Source: Flammula alnicola (taxonomy: Eukaryota; Basidiomycota; Agaricomycetes; Agaricales; Strophariaceae). Taken from it: 64,000 bases of DNA. Location: assembly GCA_015499995.1 (NCBI GenBank), contig JADNRV010000107.1, positions 1-64,000 on the forward strand. Direction: 5' to 3'. Shown piece by piece: positions 37,331 to 48,700 of the stretch. The notes beneath the pieces are model-generated. The model was not told the DNA's origin, did not search any database, and saw only the letters and a program-made list of their open reading frames with translations. A program made the position numbers and the translations under genes. Position 1 is the first letter of the stretch, and each line of letters begins with the position of its first letter.

Positions 37331-38354
37331 AACAACTCCACCCTCTTCTTTTCACCCATGAGACATCGCTGACCCCCTACCCTTATCTTTCACAGGATAC
37401 GTCGCAGCCCCCGCAAACGCACCAGAACCACAACCAACACCCAGCACGATGAACAACAGCGCAAAAGAACCCACGAACGAACTCTCGACCACAAATGAGG
37501 GCCGCCACGGCTGGTACGCACCTCTGCCCCCTTTTTTCACTCACGAGACATAGCTGACGCCCTCCTTATCCTTGACTTTGACAGCATACCAACCCCTGTG
37601 CCCCCACAAACACACAAACCCCGACACAACACTGAATTACTGCCGCTGCGAAGCTCTCACCACACCCTGCTTCCTTTCCCCATAGAATGAGGCTGCTGGT
37701 GCCTGGCCCTCTCTCTTCTCTCGACGACAACCGCAACCAATCCCAGGTGAGTAGCAGAGTCCCTCGTCGTCTCCTCCACTGCGCATGCCACACTGACGAT
37801 CCGAGGCATCTGCAACAATGCACTGCATAGCCCGCTTATCGTAAACCCACTCTTGGACTGCAGCGTCAGCGCTAGTGGATGAATTCGACAACCATTGCTC
37901 GTTATCTTTTGCGCCGAGCTGTTTTGTATGCTTAGATAGCATAACTATATTATTATTATTAGCACGGCAATCACTATATTATGTTATACTTTCAAGAAAT
38001 ATGCATGCATGTAATAAGAGACTAGCAGTCGAGAACCCAAGTGTAGAGCGTATATACATAGGCAAAAATAGTGACTTAGAGCTGTATATCACTGGGAAGT
38101 ACTCACTACGTCCTATGCCAAGCTCTAGAGAACCCACTGCATACTACCCAGTGCTTTGGAGTACCCACCACAAACTATCCAGTACTATGGAGCACCCACC
38201 AAATACTACGCAGAAGTGTGGACTCACTGGCGTTTACTGTGGAGCTCTGGGGCGTGCTGGGGCGTGCTGTGACACTATGACATGCTACAGCTACATAAGG
38301 GGTTGCTAGTGCCTACTATATCCGGGTAGGGGCATACTGTGGGAACCAAATCAC
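37331..38354. other. right part of the inner unit, no gene
   Basis: No gene supported. 38095-38225 contains about four imperfect copies of a 26-30 bp unit around ACCCACCACAAACTATCCAGTACT, likely subterminal repeats of the inner element. Confidence 0.45.
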
Positions 38355-39338
38355 GGTTTGCTGATGTTCGGCACAGCCCAGGAGAAACTGCAAGAGAGCC
38401 AACCAGCACGCAGATATTTAGGTGTACCCGTAGGTATTCATGCAAAACTTTTGACTACTTAAAAGCTGATTGGTATCCTGGCACAGCGCCCAATGCTGTC
38501 TTGAATCTGGGTTCGGCGCTAATTTATACACCCATCACGTTCGCCAAAAGCCCACCAGGATTGCGTGTAAGTTAATCGATTCATCCAATTTTTGCTCTAT
38601 ATTTACTGGTATCAGGCCCATTTGGATTTCATTGCTGCGACTCGCTGATTTTCGGGGAGCTTGGAATGTAAGTATGCCAGTTGAAAAGTGGGTTCTCTAA
38701 CTGAATACCATTCTGGAACGTAGTTGCTTCTACGGCGCGAACGATACTTGCGCCGGTTAGACAAAACATCACTTTTCAGCACAGAAGTAAGGTGTTGGCT
38801 GGGTGTTGGGGAACCAGAGACTTAGTGGAAGCGCTGACATGCGATCGCACCGGACTGTGACTCTGAGCGCTTGCTCAATCTTCATCGACTTCACGTGACC
38901 TGGCCGCGTAACACTCTTGAGTCGTCTCGAGTCTACACACTGCACAGTGGAAAACGGCTGTAGCTCCTATCAGCTGTTGGTTGAATGTATATCCTTCGAC
39001 AATTTCGCTCTTGATATGTTTATTTCCAGTAATCCGAGGTCAGATCATATATAAATGTCATCAACATTTGAAGAAAAAAATCAAAATACAATGTCGTGCA
39101 CATTGGAATCTCGGAGAGAGGCAATCTATTTCATAACATAAGTATTGGAAGTCGGAAATAACAACGAACATATTAAAATATAATATGACATGCCAACATA
39201 CATGTACACCTTGTCACGCTGGTGAGGCAAGAGAACTATGTAGGAAGAAGCGGTTCCAAGATACCCCTAACACCCCTCAGAAACCTGCTTCTTTTACCAA
39301 ATACAGACCTGAGCCCAGCCGCCAACGGTACTCGTGTT

Positions 39339-40430
39339 CGTTGCTATCCTGCTATAGCACCAGATGCCCCACGGGAAGAGGCGAACTTCCGAGGCCGCTG
39401 ACATCTCTTCTAAATGTACAGTGATCCAGCTAATATATATCGTATTTAATCTAATGAGATGATCGATGAGTAGATGCTATTTTTACATTCGCAAACAAGA
39501 ATGGAAGCTTCACCTGATTACATTTCCAGACTGCGTTGTTCAGAATTTGACTCTACATATCCGACACATTGCAAAGGAGACGTCGACGCCATCGTGCGGG
39601 CAATGCCACCAGAACTCAGTCAGTCGGTGACGGAAACCCTCCACGGTGGCAGCACAGGAGTACTAAGGAAGGCCGGCACATGTAGGCTCCGCTTTGTCTC
39701 AATGCGCTCCGTGATGGTCTAGTCGTGGGCCAGCTTGAGCTTGGCACGCCAGAAGAGCATGATGCCTGCATATTCCGATACGAGCTATGGTCGGAATGGC
39801 GCCGACCAGATGTGTTTGGCCCACAAACCATGAAAAAAGTTTGGAAGGAAGATCCACAAGCAAGATTTCTGAATCGTGTCAATGGACGCTATTGCACGTG
39901 CTGTGTGTGAATATTCAGAAGCCCTCCAAAGCGCACAGGCGCTTATTGCGACTCAGAGCGCCCGCAGAACAAGAAGGCCAACTTTATCTTAAAAGAATGT
40001 TACAGTCATTACACTGTCTCGTCCATTTTCAAATAGAAATTTATCATTCAATCTGGTCCGACGTATCGTCAAAAACTTCCCTGCTCATGCCAAAGTATTA
40101 GCTTGGATTTGCCGCCATCTTCTTGAGATGGATCATAGAGGACAATGTATGCTGGATTGTGTGGCCCGACTGAAATTTTATAATGACAATTACAAGATTT
40201 CGGCACCCATTCCTAGCGGGCTGGGGCCAAGCGGTTGTGAGCGTCATTGCGCTCCTTGGTTGCCCGAAAGGGAATCAAACAATGCAACAAGGCGGCGGGC
40301 CACAGCAGGTCGAAATTCAAATTTCCAAGCGGGTGGCCTCTTTTTTTCCCTATATAATGTCCCGCCTTCCTCGCCGTTTTTGCCATATCTCCCAAATTGC
40401 CTACATTGCTCCTTCAACATATCGAGTAAA
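39339..40430. other. intergenic between the 14.2-kb unit and the next gene
   Basis: Frames of 60-100 codons are present but show no domain or splice support. The right end is the promoter of the gene starting at 40431. Confidence 0.4.
40351..40356 (+). promoter_or_regulatory. TATA box of the 40431 gene
   Basis: TATATAA, 80 bp upstream of the chosen ATG, preceded by a pyrimidine run. Sequence and spacing fit a fungal core promoter; function is inferred. Confidence 0.5.
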
Positions 40431-41704
40431 ATGCCTCCCTATTCTCATCCCTATTCCAACACCAACACTCACCCTCTCAATTATTACTCTAACTACCCTC
40501 CCCCTCCCGGGCCTCCCCCTCCTGCTCCTTCTGCGATTGCGACGTCGTTTAATCCCCAATCATATTCCCACTCCAATCCAAACAATCGTACACCCGCCAC
40601 TGACCACAGAGCTCAGTACGCCAAAAAGAGCAGCAGGGAGGAGCATGTACCTGTTCCGAAGCTTCAACCTGTTCCTCCGAACGCCAAGAGACAGGCTTCA
40701 TACTCGAATCTGCGCGGTACGGGCGCTCCGGTAATTAATCAAGGTCATCGCGGCATTCACAACGAAAGCTTCCAACCTTCGGGATCCAACCCTGGTCACC
40801 GCGCGCATGCTGCCACTTACGCTGCACCTCAATATTACGATCAAATGAACCTTTTATCACCGATGCCACTGAGGCCATGGGAGGGCATTGCCCCAGAGAT
40901 CACCGAGAACACATTCTTTCAGGTAAAATTTTATTCAAATTATTTGTCCCCACGTCTGACGTCCTCCTGTAGATCGACGAATACGTGATCCTCCGCAAGT
41001 TCTCTGCGAGTACAGGAACGTACTCTCGTTGGGCTGTCGGCAAAGTGGTTAGGCCTCTCATCCGTGAAAACAATAACGTCTGTACTTCTTTCGATGACTC
41101 AGCACGTCGCAGGGAGACTCATATGTTTATTTCGATGCCTTTAGGGAACGGAGGAACGTTATTACATGGTGACCTACTCCACAAATCCCAGGACAGGAGA
41201 GTTTAAAGACCAGAAGTGCTCTCTTGCTCTGGATGAAATTCGGGCTATTCCTTTCGACGACTCCAAGTCCATAACTCCATTTAACAGTCTCACAGCGAAG
41301 GTGCTCATTGGAACTGAGGCTTCGAAGGAACCGCTCAAGCCGAACGTGAGTCCAGTCATCGTACAGTACTCCTGGAGTTGGACATTCATTAACACGTATT
41401 CCAGGTGTTCCTTTTCGCTGCAGTGCCCATACAGAAAAAGTCGAAATCCGCCCATCGCGATACTATTCCGGCGGAAATCTGGGCGCCTGCTATGTATATT
41501 GTAAGCTGATTCCAGGCAAATAATTTGATTCACCGGCTCACTAAACCTTAGGAGACAACTACTAATAATGGATATTCTGTTCACGTTGTTGGAGGACAAT
41601 TCAAAGACCAAACATTTATCGTCTACAAAGTTAAACCTTATGGTGTACGCCTTCCGTTACAGCCCTATGAGGGCGTCATTCCCGCAGAATTTTATTCGGC
41701 TTGA
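40431..41704 (+). CDS. hypothetical protein with disordered Pro/Asn-rich N-terminus
   Basis: The model is 348 aa in five exons: 40431-40922, 40973-41077, 41145-41345, 41405-41500 and 41552-41704. The introns are 50-67 nt and all junctions keep frame. Residues 1-165 are low-complexity, with runs of Pro and Ser/Asn/Tyr. The C-terminal half looks folded, with segments such as DEYVILRKFSASTGTYSRW, RYYMVTYSTNPRTGEF and GYSVHVVGGQFKDQTFIVYK. No signal peptide, membrane segment or known catalytic motif is visible. I do not recognise the family. It is expressed from a TATA-type promoter. Confidence that it is a real gene is high because five exons join cleanly. Confidence 0.8.
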
Positions 41705-42135
41705 TGTTTTTCAATAAGTAGATTATAGCTATGTAACAACTTAAGTTATGGCTATATATGTAACAATTTTTAAAGCAATATATGCAGTTCTCTCGGTGGC
41801 ACATGGGTCGAACAACTCTTAAAGGATGGGTTATCCCTCTCGTTGCAGCCTTGCTTAACTCGCAGACACGTGCCCGTAGTTTTGACAACTGTGGGAAGTG
41901 GTTACTCATGTACAAAGTTCTCAGCGCCTAACTCGAAGAAGGGTACTTCCAACTCGTTTTTACACTACATCTCCACGTCGAGGTAAATTTCTGTCTCATA
42001 TACATCAGTAGCTCATATTTATGTTAGGTTTATACATAAGATTGCCACAGTTACATCATCGAAATCTTGCAACGACGCCTGGGAGTGACGATCTGGCAAT
42101 GCAGGCGTCAGCATATCAACCCGAACGTTATTCAG
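41705..42135. other. intergenic, possibly with an unresolved first exon
   Basis: The frame of the next gene is open from about 42049 but has no ATG before 42136. A first exon may lie here; no convincing join was found. Confidence 0.35.
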
Positions 42136-42822
42136 ATGGGTCGGGACCGGAACTCGATTCATCTAGTGCGGTCATATCTAGTGAGTCGATTTCGGAGAAA
42201 GTGCCTCTCGCTCGCATATCCTATTCACTCTGGTTATGTAGAGACGCCAGTCGGACTCCAGAGTCAGATTTCGCAGATATTCTGGACAGCAATCAAGTAT
42301 TTCGTTGTTGGACTCGACTATCTCATCGGTTTCGTCAAACACTGTGTGAATAGCCTATCTCTATCCGCTGAGGAAAACACTTCAATCTCTTTCTGTCTTC
42401 TCGTCTTGGTGGGCATCGCACTGAACATCATCGGTACTCCGTTCGAACGACCGTCGTCAACACCAACAACACAAGATAAACAGCTAACGAAGGGGCAAGA
42501 ATTACTAGGAGAGGATTGGAAGGTCCATGAAGAGATTAGGGCACAGGTCGAGAGGGAGCGCGAAGCATGGAAACAGGAGCAGAAAGATATGGAAAAACGG
42601 AGGGAGGAGGATCGTCTCAGGGAGAAAGAGAGACAGGTTATGGCGGTGGAGAGAAAGAAATGGGAGAGGGAAAAGAAAAAACGGGATAATGTGAAGAAGA
42701 GGTTTGAGGCTGATAAAAAGAAGAACGAGGAGAAGTGGAAAAAGGAGCAAGAGAAGACGAGGAAATGGAAGGATGAGATAGAGCGTGAAAGAAAGGTCAC
42801 AGTAAAGAATCTCCCAGATTAA
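42136..42822 (+). CDS. small single-pass membrane protein with long charged coiled coil
   Basis: At least 228 aa from the first in-frame ATG; the frame is open from about 42049, so the true N-terminus may be on an upstream exon. One hydrophobic segment (SISFCLLVLVGIALNIIG) sits mid-protein. About 110 residues of Glu/Lys/Arg-rich coiled coil follow, containing GEDWKVHEE and repeated EREKK-type sequence. It is the first of three neighbouring small coiled-coil genes. The short E-D-W-x2-H motif resembles the E-W-x2-H motif of the other two, which suggests a related family. No function is known to me. Confidence 0.6.
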   Translation: MGRDRNSIHLVRSYLVSRFRRKCLSLAYPIHSGYVETPVGLQSQISQIFWTAIKYFVVGLDYLIGFVKHCVNSLSLSAEENTSISFCLLVLVGIALNIIGTPFERPSSTPTTQDKQLTKGQELLGEDWKVHEEIRAQVEREREAWKQEQKDMEKRREEDRLREKERQVMAVERKKWEREKKKRDNVKKRFEADKKKNEEKWKKEQEKTRKWKDEIERERKVTVKNLPD

Positions 42823-43488
42823 ATGGGTATCTGGTATGTATCAAATAGTTTGGACGTCCTATCGCATGTACTTACAGAGCGAGATCACACCAAACTTTCA
42901 AATTTCAGTACGAGACTAGCTAGTCCCAGTGGAATCTATTTTTAGCACACCGCCCCCGCATCGTTTGAGGGTTTCTCTTTATACTGCTCAGAAGGACCGC
43001 TGGAATGGGAAATAGTGGGCGCCTCTGGCCCTTAAAATAGCGTTGTTCACACGTGTGCTCTTATCTCCCATCTCTCCCTCCAACAGCCATCATCTACCAG
43101 GTGCGACCACACTCGTCGTTGATAACGGCCATTAGACAGTATCATCACCAGTACGCATGTCGAAAGAACCAGCACGCATGTCCCCGGTAGACATGTGCGA
43201 AGAGAACCAGTAAGGCGCATTGCACCCATAGCGAAGTTATCTTATTATATCTGCTTCATCTAGAATACATGAAATGTCAAGAGGAAATTCTCCTGGACTC
43301 CTTTCCGAGAGAGCGGATGGAAATTATTCGTACTCGGCGTCACCAAGGTCAATTCGTAGTTCTCCTGGACTCCTTTCCGAGAGGATGGATGGCAGTGGTT
43401 CTGCTGGTAAGTCCATTTACTCCACCGCACGTCTGGCATCGACATTCCAGTAACCTATCCTTCAGAAGGGGGGGACGGCCATGACGAG
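42823..43488. other. spacer with upstream exon candidates for the next gene
   Basis: A 24-bp block, TTCTCCTGGACTCCTTTCCG onward, occurs twice (43286 and 43358). A donor at 43406 and acceptors near 43450 and 43465 exist, but the phases do not give a clean ATG-started join. Confidence 0.35.
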
Positions 43489-43935
43489 GTGGACACCGAA
43501 TCAGATGCAGACCGCGCCTTGAAGCAACACATGGCTCACTTCCCCGAACGATTCGCATCGATCCCAATAAACCAGCGCATCCAATGGGCGCAGGATAACC
43601 TGCCAGAAGAGTGGGTGCAACACGAGGAGAAACGCAAGACATTTGAGGACGACCGCGCGAAGTGGTTGGAAGAAAAGGCTGCGATCGAGGCTGCCAACCT
43701 TCTTCAGATCCAGAAGGAGATTGTCAGGGTGTGGATGAAGAGCGAGAACTTCGTATGGGCAAAGGAGCGTGCTGACTGGGACAGACAGAGGAGGGAATTG
43801 GAGGAAAACCTCAAAGCCGAGCTTCAGTGGTTGAGAAACATGGTGCAGTCCGATGGGACCATAAACTATGCTCGCCCGCCAGTGTCGGTGCCGTCGTGGG
43901 GTGCCCCTGCCCGGGGATCCTACCGGGGTTGGTAA
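43489..43935 (+). CDS. small coiled-coil protein, EW-x2-H family (member 2)
   Basis: About 148 codons ending PARGSYRGW. The coordinate given is a non-ATG position in the open frame. The first in-frame ATG is 43531, and the real start is probably on an upstream exon. The core pattern is L-x2-H, then F, then I-x-W-A, then E-E-W-V-x-H-E, then E-x2-R. It matches the neighbour at 44317 position by position (FASIPINQRIQWAQD against YFTAKRTPIEWADW). The middle and C-terminal parts are charged coiled coil. It is soluble, with no signal or membrane segment. Function unknown. Confidence 0.6.
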   Translation: MDTESDADRALKQHMAHFPERFASIPINQRIQWAQDNLPEEWVQHEEKRKTFEDDRAKWLEEKAAIEAANLLQIQKEIVRVWMKSENFVWAKERADWDRQRRELEENLKAELQWLRNMVQSDGTINYARPPVSVPSWGAPARGSYRGW

Positions 43936-44316
43936 TTACATCGTCGAGTAACGGTGCCTAAGAAAAGGAATTGTAACAATATACAGCATCTACGAAACTC
44001 TGTATTTGAATCATTAAATCTTGCCACGAGTACACCGTATCGCGAAGGTCTTATCGGATTGCACGATGCAGACGATGGATCCTTGATTAGGCTGAGTCAG
44101 CGGGCGCTTATTGCCTCGTGTCTGTGTATCCCTTGAAACTTACGCGAACAGGTGAGCCTTCATTGTATCTTCCCTCCCCTGACCACTGGCGGCAGGTTGT
44201 ATCTCTGCCATAATTTGCGCTATTTTATAAAAATGTCTGAAGGCGACGGAAAATCGAACACTGGAAAATCGAACACTGCGGTCAGTCAGCAGCGATATCA
44301 GTGCATTTAATGAACA

Positions 44317-44859
44317 ATGTTCAATGTAGAGCAAGAACAGTTGAAGCCGATGTTGATGCGACGTACACTCCCACCTAATTTCACCCTGCCTCTCTTGGAG
44401 GATGGAGCAGCGAGCGCAGCAGACGCTGGATTGCAAACATTGCTCAGTCACATCAAAGAGCACAAGAACTACTTCACTGCCAAGCGCACTCCCATCGAAT
44501 GGGCTGACTGGGTTCAAGCCTCTATCAAAGACGAGTGGGACGAGCACGCCGTGCGGATCGCAGCGCACGAGACGGAGCGTCGGAGCCTGATGTCGGAGAT
44601 CGAAGAGATTCGGAGGAGCATTGAGGATCAGGATCGGATTCAGTCGGTGAAGCTGATGATGGCGGTTAAAGAAAGAACGCGCACGGACGATAGGGATAGG
44701 CTGCGGAAGCAAAAGGAGGATTTGATCAGGTTGAGAGATATCGAGGGAAAGGCCTGGAAGGAGGTACTGGAACGGGTTGGCGCGGGAACGGTGATGTCAG
44801 ATCAAATCTATGGCTCACCTTTGGAGTTGGGTGACGCGGGAGGTCCATTATCGCCTTGA
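44317..44859 (+). CDS. small coiled-coil protein, EW-x2-H family (member 3)
   Basis: 180 aa from ATG 44317. Residues about 40-80 carry the shared motif (LLSHIKEHKNYF, PIEWADWV, DEWDEHA, ETERR). A coiled coil follows to about residue 150, and the tail is Gly/Pro-rich. The start could move if an upstream exon beginning near 44234 (MSEGDGKSN) is used, but no clean splice was found. Tandem position and shared motif suggest local gene duplication with member 2. The 190-codon frame on the opposite strand is a shadow. Confidence 0.65.
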   Translation: MFNVEQEQLKPMLMRRTLPPNFTLPLLEDGAASAADAGLQTLLSHIKEHKNYFTAKRTPIEWADWVQASIKDEWDEHAVRIAAHETERRSLMSEIEEIRRSIEDQDRIQSVKLMMAVKERTRTDDRDRLRKQKEDLIRLRDIEGKAWKEVLERVGAGTVMSDQIYGSPLELGDAGGPLSP

Positions 44860-45778
44860 TCGTCCATTGACAACATTCGAGATGGAATTCTCGTTGCTTT
44901 CCACGCGGAGAATATGAGCTGTATATCTGAAAAACATCGTCGGCGTCGCTAGGTGTCCAATAGGTCCACGTCGAAGGTTTTTGTTATGTGATGATGAAAT
45001 GGTAATTACGCTATTACGCTCCGATGCGATGTAATCGCATCCTTTACGCAATTGGTGGAGAAAAGAGGGAGGCTTGACTATGGCAAAGCACAAGGCCTGC
45101 CGAGCGATGTTGTGTGTCGGATATTCAGGACTACGGCTCGGAAATTGCTATTGGTGCGATACTGGCACTCTGAACGACCGTTCCGAATTATCCCTCGAGC
45201 GGAGATGAGGTGAAACTTGGCGTTGTCTGGGCCCGGGGGTGATCATTATATTATGTGAATACAACTATAGTCTAGCCAATTAGTAGTGTGTAAACGGATC
45301 TTATTTTTTTTTGGGAGAAAATGCGAATTTGTGCCCTCGAAAACGAGGCCCATACTTAAGGCGCAGACGACCCGATAGGCTTGCCGACGGATTCTGGAGC
45401 GTTTGCTCTATTTTTAGAACCTCGCGGCACTGGCGGCACCCCTCGAGGTCCCCGGATATCGGGACTTTGAAGGGCGAAAATTTAAGAATATGACAAGTCG
45501 TATAATGCTCAGAGAGCTGCGATATCGGGGGAAAAGCTCATAAAACCAAACAAGAAGGAGGGTTGTCAGCATTGATGTGAATATTAAATATCCGTTTATA
45601 GCCGTATCTAATCCTGATCGTCTGAATCAAAGTGTATTAATAGGAGCCCTCCATCCCGGTCAGCCTTTTTGTTTCTCCCTCTTTTCACCCTCGACGTATA
45701 GAACATCTGCCCTCCTCGTCGCTTTCTTCCTCCTACCCAAAGTCCCACCAGGGCGAACTACTATTTTCTGTGCACGCT
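44860..45778 (+). promoter_or_regulatory. intergenic region with H+-ATPase promoter
   Basis: No gene supported. The last 120 bp before the ATPase start are strongly pyrimidine-rich (TTTCTCCCTCTTTTCACCC and similar), typical of highly expressed fungal genes. No single TATA box is clear. Confidence 0.45.
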
Positions 45779-48700
45779 ATGAGCAACCACGAAAACGTCG
45801 AGAAGCAAACGGAAGGAGGGCCTCCTGCCATCACCACCACTGCTGCCGGCAATGTTGCCCCCGGGGGTGAGGTCGCGACAAAAAAGGAACGCAACTACGC
45901 AGGCATGGAGGAGAAGAACGAAGGGCCCCAGCGTATATATTCCCTTCTTTTCCGTTGGATATGTCCCTGATTTTCTTTTTTTTTTAGATGCCAATGTTGA
46001 TATGTCGCAGGTGCGCGTTCGTGTTCGAGGGAGGATTAATTACGTTCTTAACCTTTCCTGCAGATTCAACTAAAGGCCGACGACCTTTACGACAAGGATA
46101 AGGTCGATTTGGAGACTATCGTCATCGACGACGTCTTCGCGCTGCTTCAATGCACCGAGGAAGGTCTAGACACGGCGGAAGCAGAACGGCGTCTGGAATT
46201 GTTCGGTCCCAACAAACTCGAGGATAAGGCACAGAATCCTTTTCTTCAGGTAATTTTATTAATTACCTTGCGCATATATGCATGTCTGACTTTGTGAAAG
46301 TTCCTGAGTTTTATGTGGAATCCTTTGTCATGGGTCATGGAAGCAGCCGCCATTGTCGCCATCATTCTTTCCAACGGACAAGGTCAACCTCCGGATTGGG
46401 AAGATTTCTGCGGTATCATCGCCCTCCTGTTCGTCAACTCCGCCATCGGTTTTTACGAGGAACAAAACGCCGGTAACGCCGTCAAGGCCCTCATGGACGC
46501 CCTCGCACCCAAGGCCAAAGTGAGACGCAACGGTCAATGGCTAGAAATCGAATCCGCCATCTTGGTTCCGGGAGATATGATTTCGTTCAAGATCGGCGAC
46601 GTCGTCCCAGCAGACTGTCGTCTTACGGAGGCTATCAACGTTTCTATTGATCAAGCTGCGCTCACTGGCGAGTCGCTTCCACAAAGCAAGAAGCTTGGCG
46701 ACCAGTGTTTTTCGTGAGTCCATTCCTATTTCGGACATCGCATCATACTGATGCGCCAATCACGTGAATAGGGGTTCTACGTGCAAACAGGGAGAGGCAG
46801 AGGCCGTTGTCATTTCGACCGGTCCCAACACTTTCTTCGGTCGTGCTGCATCTCTCGTCGGCCAAGACGATGACTCCACAGGTCATTTGCAGAAGATTCT
46901 CGCACAAATCGGTACTTTCTGTCTCGTCACCATCGGTATCTTCGTCCTTGCCGAGATCTTCGTTCTCTACGCCGGCTTCAGGTTCGCATACCGTCGCGGA
47001 TTGAACAACATCCTGGTGCTCTTGATCGGTGGAATCCCCATTGCCATGCCCACTGTCCTCTCCGTCACCCTTGCTGTTGGAGCCACCCAACTCGCCAAGT
47101 ACAAGGCCATCGTCACTCGTATCACCGCTATCGAGGAGTTGGCTGGTGTCACCATTCTGTGCTCTGACAAGACGGGAACGCTCACCACCAACAAGCTCAC
47201 CATCGATCGCAACACAATCAAGACGTACGGCCGTTTCTCTCCCGACGAAGTCATCCTCCTCGCTGCCTACGCCTCGCGCACGGAGAACCAGGATGCCATT
47301 GATTTGTCCGTCGTCCAGGCTCTTGGTGATACTTCCCTCGCCCGAGCAGGCATCAAGCTCCTGGATTTCAAGCCATTCAACCCTGTCGACAAGCGTACCG
47401 AGATCACCTATCGCGAAGAGTCCACAGGAAAGCTCAAGCGCGTCACCAAGGGTATGACCGGTATCATCATCGAACTATGCACCCGGAACAAGACGGAGGA
47501 GCAAGAGTCTCAACTCGAGCAGGACGTCGAGGAGTACGCTACTCGTGGTCTTCGCGCTCTCGCCGTTGCGTACGAGGAACTTTTGGACGACGACCCCACT
47601 GCGGAGGGTAACGGTTTCGAGCTCATCGGACTTCTCGCTATCTTCGATCCTCCCCGTGAGGATACCAAGCAGACCATCGACGACGCTCTCGCCCTCGGTG
47701 TCCGCGTCAAGATGGTTACCGGTGACCAGTTGGCTATCGCGAAGGAGACTGGACGTCGTCTTGGTTTGGGTGACCACATGTACCCTGCTAAGGTCCTCAA
47801 GGAGGGTCCTGCTCCTGGCTCTAAGCACGCTAACCTGGACGAGATGATCATGGACGCCGATGGTTTCGCTGGTGTTTTCCCCGAGCACAAGTACGAGATC
47901 GTGAAGCGCCTCCAGGGATTGGGACATCTGTGCGCTATGACCGGAGACGGCGCCAACGACGCGCCCGCCCTATCCCGTGCCAACGTTGGTATCGCCGTCG
48001 AGGGTGCTACTGATGCCGCTCGGGGTGCCGCTGATATCGTCCTTACTGAACCCGGTTTGTCGACCATCGTGCATGCCATTCGCCAATCGCGCGTCATCTT
48101 CCAACGTATGCGCAACTACGCCATCTACGCTTGCTCGGTCACCATCCGTATCGTCGTCTGTTTCGCCATTCTCGCCTTCACGTACAAGTTCGATTTCCCT
48201 CCGTTCATGGTGCTAGTCATTGCGCTGTTGAATGATGGTACGATCATGACTCTTTCGCTGGATCGTGTCCTGCCCTCGAACACTCCGGATTCTTGGGATC
48301 TGACTGAAATTTTCGCGTACGCCGTCGCTTATGGTATCTACCTGACTGCTTCAACGTATGTGGATTACATAAATCACAGGAATGTCTACTAATTTTTTCC
48401 CTCTTTGCAGCATTGCCTTGGTCGTCATCATCGTCGAAACAACGTTCTTCCAAGACAAGTTCGGTGTCCAACTTGCCCGCCCCGGTCATCCCGTCAATAA
48501 GAACGATCCTCAATTGCACATGATTGTGTACCTCCAGGTCGCCATTATCTCGCAGGCTTTGATTTTCACCACGCGCGCCCACTCGTTCTTCTTCATGGAG
48601 CGTCCCTCTGTTGCCCTTGTCGCTGCATTCTGCCTCGCTCAGCTAGTGTCGTCCATTATTGCGGCGTACGGTGATTGGGGTTTCAGTCAAATTCAATCCA

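Larger units (their letters stand above)
25783..38363. mobile_element. inner 12.6-kb insertion with CAGCAAACC inverted ends
   Basis: The homology with the 2.09-kb element breaks at exactly the points where CAGCAAACC (25783-25791) and its inverse GGTTTGCTG (38355-38363) occur. The next 15-20 bp of each end are also similar. AGCACTGGGTAGT recurs inverted further in (25807-25819 and 38143-38155). The flanking octamers TCATTCAT and ATGTTCGG are only partly alike, so a diverged 8-bp duplication is possible but unproven. The interior holds a MITE, tandem repeats and decayed host-gene copies, and no recognisable transposase. Confidence 0.55.
25166..39332. mobile_element. 14.2-kb TIR-bounded unit, copy A of the TACCGTTGG family
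   Basis: The left end begins TACCGTTGGCGGCTGGGCTC and the right end is its inverse, with about 35 bp of terminal inverted repeat and two mismatches. CTCGTG lies immediately outside both ends (25160-25165 and 39333-39338), as expected for a 6-bp target duplication. The outer 0.6 kb on the left and 1.0 kb on the right align with the left and right parts of the 2.09-kb element at 51536-53625. The 12.6 kb between them has no counterpart there. No transposase was recognised. Either this is a large cargo-carrying form, or a short element later filled by another insertion. The second reading is favoured by the inner inverted repeats described at 25783. Confidence 0.8.

Noticed and set aside
25166..39332. 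Starship-type giant mobile element
   Set aside because: No tyrosine-recombinase (DUF3435-like) captain gene is seen. Inverted ends with 6-bp duplications and a 2-kb sibling copy fit a TIR DNA transposon better.
39474..40101. Several 60-104 codon frames between the 14.2-kb unit and the next gene
   Set aside because: Overlapping frames on both strands with no domain or splice support.
44140..44712. 190-codon minus-strand frame
   Set aside because: Antisense shadow of the coiled-coil gene at 44317-44859.
47510..48115. 201-codon minus-strand frame within the H+-ATPase
   Set aside because: Antisense shadow caused by strong third-codon C preference in the highly expressed ATPase gene.
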